Numbered from the stretch's first letter, positions 25,507 through 33,992 are shown. The stretch: 36,525 bases of DNA from JBMNTQ01 sp050945815 (GCA_050945815.1 JBMNTQ010000004.1:1-36525), one strand, 5' to 3'. Numbers and translations: made by a program. The notes: generated from the sequence alone by a model not told the origin.

Positions 25507-27066
25507 ATGGCGGAACAATCATATGCGAGTTCAAATGATGTGGAAAAGAGAAGTGCGCATCTGGTATTAGTCTATCCGGATTTTACGGAGGATGAAACTA
25601 CAAAACAGGAATTGGGCAACTATTCCGAGGGCTTGGCCTCCATTTCTGCGGTATTGAAGCAGGGCGGACACCGAGTTTCTTTGATGCACTATACGTACAT
25701 GCCGACGGAGGAAGAATTTGCAGCACGACTGAGAGAATTGAAGCCGGATGTTCTGGGTTTTTCCATTCGAACTACTGCGTTTCCGTTTGTCAAGCCCATG
25801 CTCAAATGGGCGAAAAGGGCGGTAGACACTTTGACTATAGGGGGCAGCTATCATGTTATTTTGATGCCGGACGAAGTACTGGCAGCGGAAGGTATGGATG
25901 CTGTGATTGTAGGCGAGGGGGAAGCGCCGCTGCTTAAGCTATGCGATGGAATCGCCCAGCGCGGAGAGATTGACTACGGTGTTGAGAGTATTTGGTATAA
26001 AAAACCTGATGGGGAAATCATTAAAAACGTGGTGGCTCCTCTAATCGAAGACCTAGATACGTTGCCTTTCCCCGATCACGAGCTGTTTGATTTTGATAAT
26101 CTTTCTGCCAGCCGCATGAAAACTGCCTTGGTGATGGTGTCGCGGGGTTGTGTTTTCCGTTGCACGTATTGCGGAAACTCCCAGTTTCGGAATATTTACC
26201 CAAATCGTGGTCGTTATGCACGCTTTCGTAGCCCGGACAAGGCGATCGAGCTGATCAAGCACTTGTTGAAAAAATATCCGTATATTGAATTTATTAATTT
26301 CCGCGATGCTATTTTAAATATGTTTCCCAAGTGGTTTGAGCAATTTATCGTGCGCTATAAGGAAGAAATCGGCCTGCCATTTACTTGTAACCTTCGTTTT
26401 GATATTTTGACGGAGGAGCATGTGCGGCTGTTGAAGGAAGCCGGCTGCTATTTGATTGATGTGGGCGTGGAATCCGGTGACGAGGAGATACGTTCGAAGT
26501 ATTTGGAACGCAATATGACCAACCAAAATATGATAGACGCTTGTAAATGGTTTAGAAAATATGGCGTTTTGACGTTGACCTATAATATTGTCGGCCTGCC
26601 CTATGAGACGTTGGAAAAGGCGTTGAAAACCGTAAAGCTGAATGCGCGCCTGGAGGCGGATCGTAAGATTCCCAACATATTCTACCCTTATCCCATGACA
26701 AAGCTGGAGGCGATTGCCCGGGAAGGTGGATTCTTTGACGGAAACTACGATAAAAAGAGCCGCGTGCTGCTGGAGCAGCCCCAGTTTCCGGAGCGGGACG
26801 TGATGTATATTTATAGAAGCTTTGCCCATTTGGTTAAAAAATATCGTAAGATATATGCGTTGCCGGAAGAAAAGGCCAATAAGAGGGAGCAGCGGCTGGA
26901 CAAGCTGATCACTGCGTCTTGGTATCCCCGGGGAATGATCGCGGCGCTGCGTGGCTTTTATGATAAGTGTTATCGTGCAGCACGGCGTACGGGGCTGCGC
27001 AGGTTGCCCAAACTCTATATGTGGTTGCGTAAAAAGAAAAATCGCCTGAACACAGCGAAAGCATAG
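25507..27066 (+). CDS. BchE-like radical-SAM protein with N-terminal cobalamin-binding-type fold
   Basis: 519 residues. The N-terminal part (about 18-150) has the Rossmann-like layout of B12-binding radical-SAM proteins (VLVYPDF, GLASISAVLKQGGHRV, DVLGFSIRTT, TIGGSYHVILMPDEVL, VIVGEGEAPL). The radical-SAM domain carries CxxxCxxC (Cys215, 219, 222, in SRGCVFRCTYCGN), GVESGDEEI and the late NIVGLPYET. The DxHxxG motif that provides the lower His ligand to cobalamin in some B12 proteins is not present, as is common in this subfamily. The reaction is unknown: methylation or ring chemistry are typical. AAGGAGG lies before the ATG. No partner gene is adjacent and a terminator follows. Confidence 0.87.
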   Translation: MAEQSYASSNDVEKRSAHLVLVYPDFTEDETTKQELGNYSEGLASISAVLKQGGHRVSLMHYTYMPTEEEFAARLRELKPDVLGFSIRTTAFPFVKPMLKWAKRAVDTLTIGGSYHVILMPDEVLAAEGMDAVIVGEGEAPLLKLCDGIAQRGEIDYGVESIWYKKPDGEIIKNVVAPLIEDLDTLPFPDHELFDFDNLSASRMKTALVMVSRGCVFRCTYCGNSQFRNIYPNRGRYARFRSPDKAIELIKHLLKKYPYIEFINFRDAILNMFPKWFEQFIVRYKEEIGLPFTCNLRFDILTEEHVRLLKEAGCYLIDVGVESGDEEIRSKYLERNMTNQNMIDACKWFRKYGVLTLTYNIVGLPYETLEKALKTVKLNARLEADRKIPNIFYPYPMTKLEAIAREGGFFDGNYDKKSRVLLEQPQFPERDVMYIYRSFAHLVKKYRKIYALPEEKANKREQRLDKLITASWYPRGMIAALRGFYDKCYRAARRTGLRRLPKLYMWLRKKKNRLNTAKA

Positions 27067-27106
27067 CAGCCTAGGCGGAACAAGATGGAATCGGTTGAAT
27101 AAAAAT

Positions 27107-27156
27107 AAGCCCTGTTGCTTGTCGAAGAGGGGAGTTAAGAGCAACAGGGCTTTTTT
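27107..27156. terminator. Strong terminator after the BchE-like gene
   Basis: AAGCCCTGTTGCTT (27107-27120) pairs with AGCAACAGGGCTT (27140-27152), followed by TTTTATTT. On the minus strand it is also followed by a T-rich tract. Confidence 0.9.
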
Positions 27157-27628
27157 ATTTATCCAGCCTATACAGGACAAATCAAGTGAGGACAATGAGG
27201 GGGGCTCAATGGCCCATGAAATATCCTAATTAGACGGGATAAACTTTTTGACAAAAGATAAACTCATCGCAAGTGAGAAATGAAATAATCAGCTTGGATG
27301 CGGTAGACAGCAAAACATTCGTGCTAGATCGAGGGTAAAAAGAAAGACGTTGACTGTCATCCGGGGACTTTGCATCAAAGGATGAAAAAGTCGGAAGCAA
27401 CGGGCCGATGCGGCTGAACATAAAAATACAGAGTGAAACGCAAATAAAATGCATCGAAACGTAATAATACTATACCTATATTTTACCTTATTTTTTTATA
27501 TTTTCAAGGGTAAAATGGCATCATTATAGGGATTTATAAACGGGTATTTATAAAAAGTGTTCTGCTATACTTGAAAAGTGTTATGTTTGTCAAGGATGCC
27601 TAGGGAAATTTCCCAAGCAACAGCCTTA
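27157..27628. other. Gene-poor, AT-rich region with palindromes and a minus-strand promoter
   Basis: About 470 bases with no convincing gene. It contains inverted repeats TTTTACC/GGTAAAA (27481-27487 and 27509-27515) and TTATAAA-cgggta-TTTATAA (about 27534-27553), a perfect palindrome GGGAAATTTCCC (about 27602-27613), and a strong minus-strand promoter at 27564-27593. A 74-codon minus frame (27230-27454) lacks a ribosome binding site. A small RNA is possible. Confidence 0.45.
27564..27593 (-). promoter_or_regulatory. Orphan minus-strand promoter
   Basis: On the minus strand: consensus TTGACA (27593-27588), an 18-base spacer and TATAGC (27569-27564). It points into a region with no recognised gene and toward the terminator at 27107-27156, about 400 bases away. 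Confidence 0.6.
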
Positions 27629-28138
27629 CTAAAAGAGGGTGGAGAAGAACTGGATAAGCGGTTGGGTTAGCTGGATGTACGTTTGGGGTGCGAACAGTGA
27701 CAGCAAAAAAAGGCCCAGGGCACCTAAGACAAACAGCAGCAGCAGGAAGAGCAGGAAAGCGCGGGAAAGATTGCGCCGGCTGGGATGTACGAGAGGGAGG
27801 ATCGACCAGAGGATAGCCAGCAGGATACCCAGCAGCGGTAGAAAGAGCAGCAGCAGACTGCCTAAGTAGCCGCCGACGCCCAGTTCCGTTTTGTGCGGGG
27901 GAGACGGGCTACGCCGGCCCTGTTTGCGTACAGTCACTTGGCCGGGGCGGTAGGGTGGCGGTGCGCTGGCAGGAGCTGTAGGTTGCTGGTTATTGACTGC
28001 TGGGTTGTTGGCCTGATTTGCCGGAGTTTCTCGGTGGGGTTCTTCGGCGGCAGGTTGCCTGATTCCGTTGTAGCTGCCACAATGGTGGCAAAAATCGGAA
28101 TTGGGAGTGGTTTCCTGATTACAGTTGATACATTTCAT
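27629..28138 (-). CDS. Small zinc-ribbon membrane protein
   Basis: 169 residues. An N-terminal zinc ribbon with Cys3, Cys6, Cys17 and Cys20 (CINC...CHHC) is followed by a Pro/Ala/Gln-rich linker (about 30-85), then two hydrophobic membrane segments (LLLLFLPLLGILLAILWSILPL and FLLFLLLLFVLGALGLFLLSLF). The domain order matches many zinc-ribbon membrane proteins of unknown role in Firmicutes. AAGGAG lies about 8 bases before the ATG. It follows the next gene upstream by 37 bases on the same strand, so the two probably form an operon. Confidence 0.8.
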   Translation of the reverse strand: MKCINCNQETTPNSDFCHHCGSYNGIRQPAAEEPHRETPANQANNPAVNNQQPTAPASAPPPYRPGQVTVRKQGRRSPSPPHKTELGVGGYLGSLLLLFLPLLGILLAILWSILPLVHPSRRNLSRAFLLFLLLLFVLGALGLFLLSLFAPQTYIQLTQPLIQFFSTLF

Positions 28139-28175
28139 AGGTGATATCTCCTTTTATGGCTGGGCTATTTTGGTG

Positions 28176-28958
28176 TTAGGATGGAGCGGGGCTGGGCGAG
28201 CCTTCAGCGCCTTGTTGGAGCAGATCCTCGTTGTTCTCAAAATGGGTTAGCTGGTCGTTTTCATCGAATACAGCTAGACATGCGAAGGTGGCCGCTTCGG
28301 CATTCCACCCATAGCAATAGGCCCATTCTCCGTCATAGGCAGAGGCGACTACTACCGGCATTTGAACGAGGGCGAGGACTTGATCATAGTTTGCCCCTTT
28401 TACAATCATGGATTCGTCTACTGTGTGGGTGGCGGTTCCGCTTTGTCGCACAGCTTCATCGATGTATACGACCTCCTGCACCAAATTACCTTGGGATTTA
28501 ACGCCGATGAGCCGGGTCGGGGCACCTTTTGCAGTCAATTGGCGGGCGGCAAACCAAACACCATCGGCAGGGATGGTGGAGATGCTATAGTCTGCCGGAG
28601 AAGCTTGTTGGGTGTTGCACAGGGCTTGAACTTCCTGTAGCGTTGTGAGACCGGGGGAGATCTGGCGGTAGACCTCCAGCGTGACGCGGTCGGGGGAGAG
28701 GAGCGGGTATATCAAAAAGATCAGCACGGCGAACAGTGCGATGATGCCGCTGATGATTAAAATTGGGCCGGGGCGAAAGGGTTTGCTATGGGCCCGTTTT
28801 GGGAGCCGGAAGGCCTTTCGGGCCTTGCTCGGCGCTTTTTGCGCGGCACAATCCTGCCCGTCTTGCTTGGCCTCTAGAGGATAGTTTTTCAGGGGGTAGC
28901 CGCATGAGCTCATGATGGTGGGTGTTTTTTCTTGCGGTTTGTTTTCGGATTTGTTCAT
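28176..28958 (-). CDS. Single-pass membrane protein with two BamE/SmpA-like segments
   Basis: 260 residues. A basic, Pro/Lys-rich N-terminal cytoplasmic tail is followed by one membrane helix (about 66-87) and an extracellular part. That part has two segments of the type seen in SmpA/BamE-like folds: YRQISPGLTTLQEVQALC (about 97-114) and MIVKGANYDQVLALVQMPV with GEWAYCYGW (about 184-218). In BamE-like domains this Gly-x-x-x-x-x-Val/Leu turn is followed by a strand with Trp/Tyr. The assignment is tentative and the function unknown. AAGGA precedes the ATG, and a minus-strand TATAAT lies at about 28990-28985. It probably forms an operon with the zinc-ribbon gene. Confidence 0.75.
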   Translation of the reverse strand: MNKSENKPQEKTPTIMSSCGYPLKNYPLEAKQDGQDCAAQKAPSKARKAFRLPKRAHSKPFRPGPILIISGIIALFAVLIFLIYPLLSPDRVTLEVYRQISPGLTTLQEVQALCNTQQASPADYSISTIPADGVWFAARQLTAKGAPTRLIGVKSQGNLVQEVVYIDEAVRQSGTATHTVDESMIVKGANYDQVLALVQMPVVVASAYDGEWAYCYGWNAEAATFACLAVFDENDQLTHFENNEDLLQQGAEGSPSPAPS

Positions 28959-29219
28959 GAAATTTGTCCTTGCTGTTTTTTATTATTATAGTGTGTTGGG
29001 CTGAAAAAGTACAGGCGGGGCGGGATAAATATATGGGAGGATCGGGCTTTATCGGGAGGGTTTTTGCGGAATTGGCTTGCAAAAGAGGACAACTTTTTAT
29101 AAACTGAAGTTATAAGACTGCCTGCCCAAGAAGCGGCGCGGGCGATTTGCTTTTCTTAACGCTTTTCTTTTTTAATCCAGCAACATTGGGCCATTATTAC
29201 AGGACAGGGAGGGTTTCGT

Positions 29220-30038
29220 ATGGATGTAAAACTCGGTATTTGTAATTTCTGTACCCCTGGTGTGGGCGTGTTTGCGCCGCGTATTGTGGCGGAGGCGGGC
29301 TTGGATGGGATGTCTGTGGAATATGGTACATATGAGCAGGGCTTTCCTCTGACACAGCCGTATTTGCAGCAGCTTTATTTGGAGGAGCAGCAGAAATATG
29401 GCATCGACTATCCAAATGTCGGTTGCAGCGGATTCGACTTTATTCCGTTTCATGCGCGGCCGGGCACAAAGTATTATGGAATTGTGCGCGATGCCTTGAA
29501 AAATGCGGTGAAAGCGGCAGCCAACATGGGGATTCCTATGGTGTTTGTTCCGGGGTTTAACGAGAGTGAAGTAAAAAGCCAAGAGGATTTGGAGTATGCG
29601 GCGAGCATGTTTCAGTATTTTTGCGATGAAGCGGGGGAAAAAGGGATTAGCGTAGGCTATGAAAACCAGTTGAGTGCAAAAGAGCAGCATACTATTTTTG
29701 AGCTGGTGGACCGCCCCAACTTTGGGATGTTTTATGACAGTAATAATTTCTACTTCCAGAAGGGGTGGAACCAGGCGGAGATACTGGACGCTACCTATGA
29801 TATTATGCTGCCGCAATTGCATGTGAAGGACGGGAAGAAGGGCTCGATAGCCAGCGCTATTTTGGGCAGCGGGGACACGGACTTTTATGCGACGATAGAT
29901 GTGTTGAAGAAAAAGGAGTATAAGGGCTGGCTGATTCTGGAAAACCTCTATTATCTTTCGCCTATGCGTGACCTACATGAGGATTGGTTTGAGCTTATGA
30001 GGCAGGATGTGGCTGCTTTGAAGGCAGCGGTACGCTAG
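29220..30038 (+). CDS. Sugar phosphate isomerase/epimerase family protein (TIM barrel)
   Basis: 272 residues with the xylose-isomerase-like barrel. Metal and catalytic residues are recognisable: Glu in VGYENQ, Asp in MFYDSNN, His in QLHVKDG and Glu in LILENLY. These families include IolE-, DTE- and Hyi-like enzymes, so the substrate (a keto sugar, inosose or hydroxypyruvate) is unknown. No sugar operon genes are next to it. GGGAGGG sits before the ATG. It ends before a strong terminator. Confidence 0.87.
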   Translation: MDVKLGICNFCTPGVGVFAPRIVAEAGLDGMSVEYGTYEQGFPLTQPYLQQLYLEEQQKYGIDYPNVGCSGFDFIPFHARPGTKYYGIVRDALKNAVKAAANMGIPMVFVPGFNESEVKSQEDLEYAASMFQYFCDEAGEKGISVGYENQLSAKEQHTIFELVDRPNFGMFYDSNNFYFQKGWNQAEILDATYDIMLPQLHVKDGKKGSIASAILGSGDTDFYATIDVLKKKEYKGWLILENLYYLSPMRDLHEDWFELMRQDVAALKAAVR

Positions 30039-30143
30039 CGGGACTTTTGGCGGATCTTGATGGAAATGGATTGTTTTTAGAAAAGGGCGGCAAAAGAGGA
30101 CCCGGGAAAGGGGCGGGTTTGTATTTGGGAAACAACTGTAGAG

Positions 30144-30172
30144 AAGGCGCGGCAGGGAGCCGCGCCTTTTTA
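30144..30172 (+). terminator. Terminator after the sugar isomerase gene
   Basis: AAGGCGCGGC pairs perfectly with GCCGCGCCTT around a 5-base loop, followed by TTTTAT. Confidence 0.92.
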
Positions 30173-30890
30173 TGTGTTTGGGCGTGGAGCAACGTACAAG
30201 CTGGGAAAAGGCGTTAGCTTTGGGAAGAAAAATACTTTTTATGCTAAGCTGCCAGGCCCATGCTAAATTGCTAGGCTAAAAGTGGGCGATCGTTTGTATT
30301 TTGAAGGCAAAGAGCACGGTGTGAGCAGGGGCGAGAGGAGATTCGTACACATAAAACGGTATGTGCAGCCCAGCTTAAAAAGGCAGGAATTTTATGGAAG
30401 GAGTAAGGCGGATTTAGGGAAGCTATTTCGAGAATGATGCGGCCAGAAGGAAGGGAGGATGAAGGAGCGCGGCTAGGCTCAAAGCCTTTGCGTGGGCTGC
30501 TGTGTAGGTTGGCAAAGAAGAGCGCATTGGAGAGGAGGGGGAAGGGGGGAAATTCGCTCGTGATTGCTGGCTGGATTGTGAACATGAAAGAGGAGCAGAG
30601 GGGGAAGGCCGCTTTTATTGCCGGGGGCATGGCGCGGCAGGCGGGGAGGGAAAAAGAACGGAGGAGTGGAGGTAGCCGTCGGCTTTTACGAGGATAGGGA
30701 TGCAGACTCAATCAACCTAAACGAGCAGACGGGCCTCTGTTTGCGGGCGGGCTCTGGTATCAATGGAGGCAAAGAATAAGGCCGCCCCTTTTGGCGGGGC
30801 AGCCTGAAAAAACGGTATAAGGCAGGCAGCTGGCTTTGGCGGGCGCTATGGGACAAGGCGTTGGCAGGACTTATTTGCCCGGAGATTTAA
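30173..30890. other. Gene-free, purine-rich region
   Basis: About 720 bases without a gene I can support. The plus strand is strikingly purine-rich between about 30440 and 30680 (runs of GGAGG, GGGGGAAGGG, GGAAAAAGAAC). Open frames on both strands (30434-30697 plus, 30271-30711 minus) have low-complexity translations and no ribosome binding sites. A GC hairpin at about 30782-30805 (GCCCC/GGGGC), with T-rich sequence on the minus side, may terminate the acetyltransferase gene. Confidence 0.5.
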
Positions 30891-31490
30891 TTATTTTAGG
30901 ATGGGGCGATTGAAATCTGTATGGCGGTCGGCGGCAGTGATTGGGCGCAGAACCCGGCAGGGGTTTCCTGCTGCTACGACATGGCTGGGAATATCTTTGG
31001 TGACAATGCTGCCGCTGCCAATCACCACGTTGCTTCCGATGGTGACGCCGGGCATGACTTTAACGCCGCCGCCCAGCCAGACATCATCGCCGAGGATGAT
31101 GGGGTGGGCGTACTCCAGCCCTTCGTTTCTGCGAGCCGAGTCGATGGGGTGGCCGGCGGTATAGAAGCCGCAATCCGGCCCGATAAATACGTTGTTGCCG
31201 AAGGAAACGTTTGCGGCGTCTAGAATGACGCAGTTGTGGTTGGCGAAGAAATTTTCTCCAAGCTCGATGTTGTAGCCGTAGTCGCACCAAAATGGCGCAA
31301 TGATGGTAAACGTTGTTTTTGTTTTTGCAAGCAGGCTGCGCATCAGCCGGGCTTGCTCTTGCGTTTGGGAGGGGAGAAGCTGGTTGTAGGCGTGGCAGAG
31401 ATCCTTGCAGCGGATTCGGTCCTGGATGAGGGTTTCGTCATAATTGGCGTCGTATAGCAGGTTGGCTATCATTTTTTCTTTTTCAGTCAT
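30891..31490 (-). CDS. Maltose/galactoside O-acetyltransferase family
   Basis: 199 residues of left-handed beta-helix hexapeptide repeats (IELGENFFANHNCVILD, VSFGNNVFIGPDCGFY, IILGDDVWLGGGVKVMPGVTIGSNVVIGSGSIVTKDI). The N-terminal maltose-acetyltransferase segment starts MTEKEKMIANLLYDANYDETL. The catalytic His lies in FYTAGHPID. It transfers acetyl from acetyl-CoA to a sugar hydroxyl, perhaps for detoxification. Position and length fit Maa/LacA enzymes; the sugar cannot be told. TTGGAG precedes the ATG. Confidence 0.92.
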   Translation of the reverse strand: MTEKEKMIANLLYDANYDETLIQDRIRCKDLCHAYNQLLPSQTQEQARLMRSLLAKTKTTFTIIAPFWCDYGYNIELGENFFANHNCVILDAANVSFGNNVFIGPDCGFYTAGHPIDSARRNEGLEYAHPIILGDDVWLGGGVKVMPGVTIGSNVVIGSGSIVTKDIPSHVVAAGNPCRVLRPITAADRHTDFNRPILK

Positions 31491-31624
31491 GGGTTTTCTC
31501 CAATCGATCGGTCATTGTTTAAAACACCCCTGCCGTTTGGCGGGAGATACTAGCATTTTATAGTGGGCGGGCAGGGAATACAAGCCTTGCAGGCTGTTGG
31601 TTTTGCTTGGGCAAGAGCGCTTTA

Positions 31625-31657
31625 AAGGGAGGCCTTCTTTTTGTGAGGGGCTCCCTT
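31625..31657 (-). terminator. Possible terminator after the rubrerythrin gene
   Basis: AAGGGAG pairs with CTCCCTT, with inner GCC/GGG pairing. The T-run is short on the minus strand (TTTAAA) and better on the plus strand (GTTTTTTAT). It lies about 55 bases beyond the stop. Confidence 0.4.
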
Positions 31658-31712
31658 GCAAGTTTTTTATAGGCTTTTAGAAGGGCATTGGGCCAAGCGG
31701 GCATGGATTGTC

Positions 31713-32306
31713 TTATTTTAATTGGATATCCAGCTCGACAAAGCCTTGGGGGTAGTGGCAGACCGGACAGATGCTCCAGGCATCTTTGCTTTGCCGGACA
31801 TGGCCGCACTCGGCACACTTGAAAGATACAGCTTGCTCTTTTTGATAGAGGGTATTTTGTGTGAGTTGTTCGTGCATTTGCTGGAAGATGTTTTGGTGGA
31901 GGCCTTCTATTTGGGCGATCATTTCAAAAGAAGCGGCGACTGCTGCGAAGCCCTCTTGTTTGGCTGTTTGTGCAAAATTTGGGTAGATGTTGGCATGTTC
32001 TTCCTGCTCGGCCTGCATGGAGAATAGCAGGTTGTCTGCGGAGGCGCCCATTTGGAACGGATAGCCTGCGCCGATTATGATATTCTTTAATTGTTCGGCA
32101 CGCAGGCCGCCTTTTATGATGTGGTCGAAAAAGACTTTGCCGTGGGCCAACTCGTTGCGGATGATTTCCTGTATGATGGTGGCGATGGTTTGGTGGCCGT
32201 CTTGTTGTGCTGCTTTTTGGTAAAAATGATAACGGGTGGCGGCCTGGCTTTCTCCGGCGAAGGCTCGGGCAAGATTTTGCAGGGTGTTGCTGCCGTTTAA
32301 GTCCAT
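31713..32306 (-). CDS. Rubrerythrin-type protein
   Basis: 197 residues. A ferritin-like four-helix diiron domain carries Glu19 (FAGESQAATRYHFY), Glu52/His55 (RNELAHG), Glu103/His104 (AEQEEHANIYP) and Glu134/His137 (QIEGLH). A C-terminal rubredoxin-like domain holds one iron with Cys164, Cys167, Cys180 and Cys183. It reduces hydrogen peroxide in anaerobes. The start at 32306 follows AGAGGG and gives MDLNGSNTLQNL; an in-frame ATG at 32366 has an atypical N-terminus. A ferredoxin that could pass electrons lies upstream on the same strand, behind a terminator. Confidence 0.93.
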   Translation of the reverse strand: MDLNGSNTLQNLARAFAGESQAATRYHFYQKAAQQDGHQTIATIIQEIIRNELAHGKVFFDHIIKGGLRAEQLKNIIIGAGYPFQMGASADNLLFSMQAEQEEHANIYPNFAQTAKQEGFAAVAASFEMIAQIEGLHQNIFQQMHEQLTQNTLYQKEQAVSFKCAECGHVRQSKDAWSICPVCHYPQGFVELDIQLK

Positions 32307-32383
32307 ACTATCCCTCTTCCTGTTTTTGCTTCTAGTATGGCGGCTTTGCTGCCAAATTATGCGCAAAAGAGCCTTTTAAAAAC

Positions 32384-32414
32384 AAAACTACGGCATAGGT
32401 TATGCCGCAGTTTT
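32384..32414. terminator. Terminator after the ferredoxin gene
   Basis: AAAACT-a-CGGCATA pairs with TATGCCG-c-AGTTTT (13 bp, one mismatch). It works on both strands and separates ferredoxin from rubrerythrin transcription. Confidence 0.85.
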
Positions 32415-32458
32415 ATTGGCCATATAGGATATGGAATGTACGTCTCATGCGCGCTGCT

Positions 32459-32632
32459 TTAGGCAGGTTCGATCGCGCTGGTGGGACATTCGCCGGCACA
32501 GGCACCGCAGTCGATGCAAGCGCCTTCATCGATTACATAAGAAGTGTCTCCCTGGGAAATCGCACTGACAGGGCAGGACGGTTCGCAGGCGCCGCAATTA
32601 ATGCAATCGTCGGATTTGATGATATAGGCCAT
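32459..32632 (-). CDS. 2x[4Fe-4S] ferredoxin
   Basis: 57 residues with two CxxCxxCxxxC clusters: Cys10, 13, 16, 20 and Cys39, 42, 45, 49. This is the clostridial-type electron carrier, acidic and compact. The start at 32632 (MAYIIKSDD) follows GGAGGTG by 10 bases. A TTGATT-16-TACAAT promoter lies upstream and a terminator follows, so it is a separate one-gene unit. It may serve the radical-SAM enzymes or rubrerythrin, but no specific partner can be shown. Confidence 0.97.
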   Translation of the reverse strand: MAYIIKSDDCINCGACEPSCPVSAISQGDTSYVIDEGACIDCGACAGECPTSAIEPA

Positions 32633-32663
32633 GGGGTATTCACCTCCTGTTTGTTGTAATAAC

Positions 32664-32691
32664 ATTGTACCACTTGGAGGGAAAAAATCAA
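32664..32691 (-). promoter_or_regulatory. Ferredoxin promoter
   Basis: On the minus strand: TTGATT (32691-32686), a 16-base spacer and TACAAT (32669-32664). The start would be about 25 bases before the ribosome binding site. Confidence 0.6.
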
Positions 32692-32751
32692 GAAAAATCA
32701 TAGGAAAGACAACAAAGCAAAGGATAATAAAACACCATACAGGATTCTTTG

Positions 32752-33771
32752 TTATAATTCCCGGATATTATCGATTTTGTATGGCCCGTATTCGTTGGAG
32801 ATGGGGAGCATGTCGAAACAGAAAAGGCGGCCCTGATCGGCTTGTTCGTTGATGACACCTACGCAGATTTCGCCGGGAGCGGTTGTGAACAGCGGCTGGC
32901 GGCAGGTGAGGAAACCTTGGAAAAAGCTTTGTATTTCTTCTATGGTAAATTCCTCGGCCAGCTGGGGGGAGAGATAGAGGGCCGCTTCTTTGGTGTTGTG
33001 CAGAGAGAGGGCCTGAATCAGCGCTTTTGCTGTGTCTTGGCCGGTTTGCGGCCAGGCTGGGGAGCGGGTGAAGAAGCCGGTTTCCGTTGTGGAGCTGCCG
33101 GAGAAATAGCTGGAGCGGATTTGGTGGCCGACAACATCGCCAAGGTCGGTGGTGGCTTCTATGCTGTTGCCGGTGATTTGGAAGCTGCCGTGGGCTTCGA
33201 ACAGCAGCGTGTATTCCCCTCGCTGTTCCCGGGCGCACAGCATGTAGCCGCTGGCCGGATCGGATAGCAGCACGGCCGGGTTTTCGCCGACGTGGCGAAA
33301 TTCGATGACTGGGGATTGGGGAATAGCGCTTAGGGTATGGTGGAGCAGCAGCGTGTCGTCGCCCATGCGCTCGATCGCTAGGTGCATGTCGCCGTCGTAG
33401 TAGAGGGTGGCGGTTTGGTCGCCTAGATAGCGCTGGGCTACGGATTGGGGCATGACCAATTCTTTGGGGAGCAGGGCGCGGTGGGGATGGAGGGACAGCT
33501 CAATGATGCCGCCGGGCCAGGAGAGGTATTCGAGGGCAGAGCGGTGGGGCGTTTTGAGCTGGCCGCCGGATAGGCTTAGCACGGAGGTTGTGGGCAGAAA
33601 GCCCGGTTCGTAGGGCAGGAAGGTTAGGCAGAAGCGTCCTTCGATGGATAAGGGGATGCTTAGTACGGGGGAATGGTCGCATAGCTCGCCCCACATGGTT
33701 CCGTTGAGCAGCAGAACGCCCTGGGAGGCTTCGCATCTGACCATGAGCAGCGGAAGGGGGCTGTGATCCAT
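32752..33771 (-). CDS. Uncharacterised protein, 339 residues
   Basis: Not recognised. The product has no signal peptide, membrane helix or cysteine cluster. The N-terminal half is beta-rich with alternating hydrophobics (GVLLLNGTMWGEL, LSIPLSIEGRFCLTFLPYEPG), suggesting beta sandwiches. The last 90 residues include ALSLHNTKEAALYLSPQLAEEF and IQSFFQGFLTC, which resemble the helical start of small NTF2-like domains; this is a weak inference. The start at 33771 is chosen because AAGGAGG lies 8 bases upstream. The open frame runs further to 33900, into the divergent promoter region of the MFS gene. Codon use looks like its neighbours. Confidence 0.7.
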   Translation of the reverse strand: MDHSPLPLLMVRCEASQGVLLLNGTMWGELCDHSPVLSIPLSIEGRFCLTFLPYEPGFLPTTSVLSLSGGQLKTPHRSALEYLSWPGGIIELSLHPHRALLPKELVMPQSVAQRYLGDQTATLYYDGDMHLAIERMGDDTLLLHHTLSAIPQSPVIEFRHVGENPAVLLSDPASGYMLCAREQRGEYTLLFEAHGSFQITGNSIEATTDLGDVVGHQIRSSYFSGSSTTETGFFTRSPAWPQTGQDTAKALIQALSLHNTKEAALYLSPQLAEEFTIEEIQSFFQGFLTCRQPLFTTAPGEICVGVINEQADQGRLFCFDMLPISNEYGPYKIDNIREL

Positions 33772-33901
33772 TGGCCATTCCTCCTTTTTTTGCAGAATAC
33801 TCATCAATATATATTCGCGGCTGGAGGGAAAAAGTACAGGATGTGGGGAGGTTTGTGTTTTTGGGGCGGACGAATTGCTTTGATCCGGGCAAGATTGCAT
33901 A

Positions 33902-33931
33902 TTTACCTGCGGATGGAATTGGAAGTATAAT
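33902..33931 (+). promoter_or_regulatory. Possible MFS gene promoter
   Basis: TTTACC at 33902-33907, an 18-base spacer and a consensus TATAAT at 33926-33931. The -35 box is only partial. Confidence 0.35.
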
Positions 33932-33992
33932 CAGGGAACAGGCTTTTTTGTGTTGGCGCCGTGTGGGCAGAAAAGGGGGGAGCTTTGTGCGT

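Noticed and set aside
27230..27454. 74-codon minus-strand frame downstream of the orphan promoter
   Set aside because: No ribosome binding site and no protein-like character; a non-coding transcript is more likely.
30271..30711. 146-codon minus-strand frame with a GFEPSRAPSSSLPSGR segment
   Set aside because: This kind of segment is typical of false frames, often antisense to tRNA genes. I looked for a tRNA cloverleaf here and found only a partial T-arm-like GGCTCAAAGCC, so neither a protein nor a tRNA is supported.
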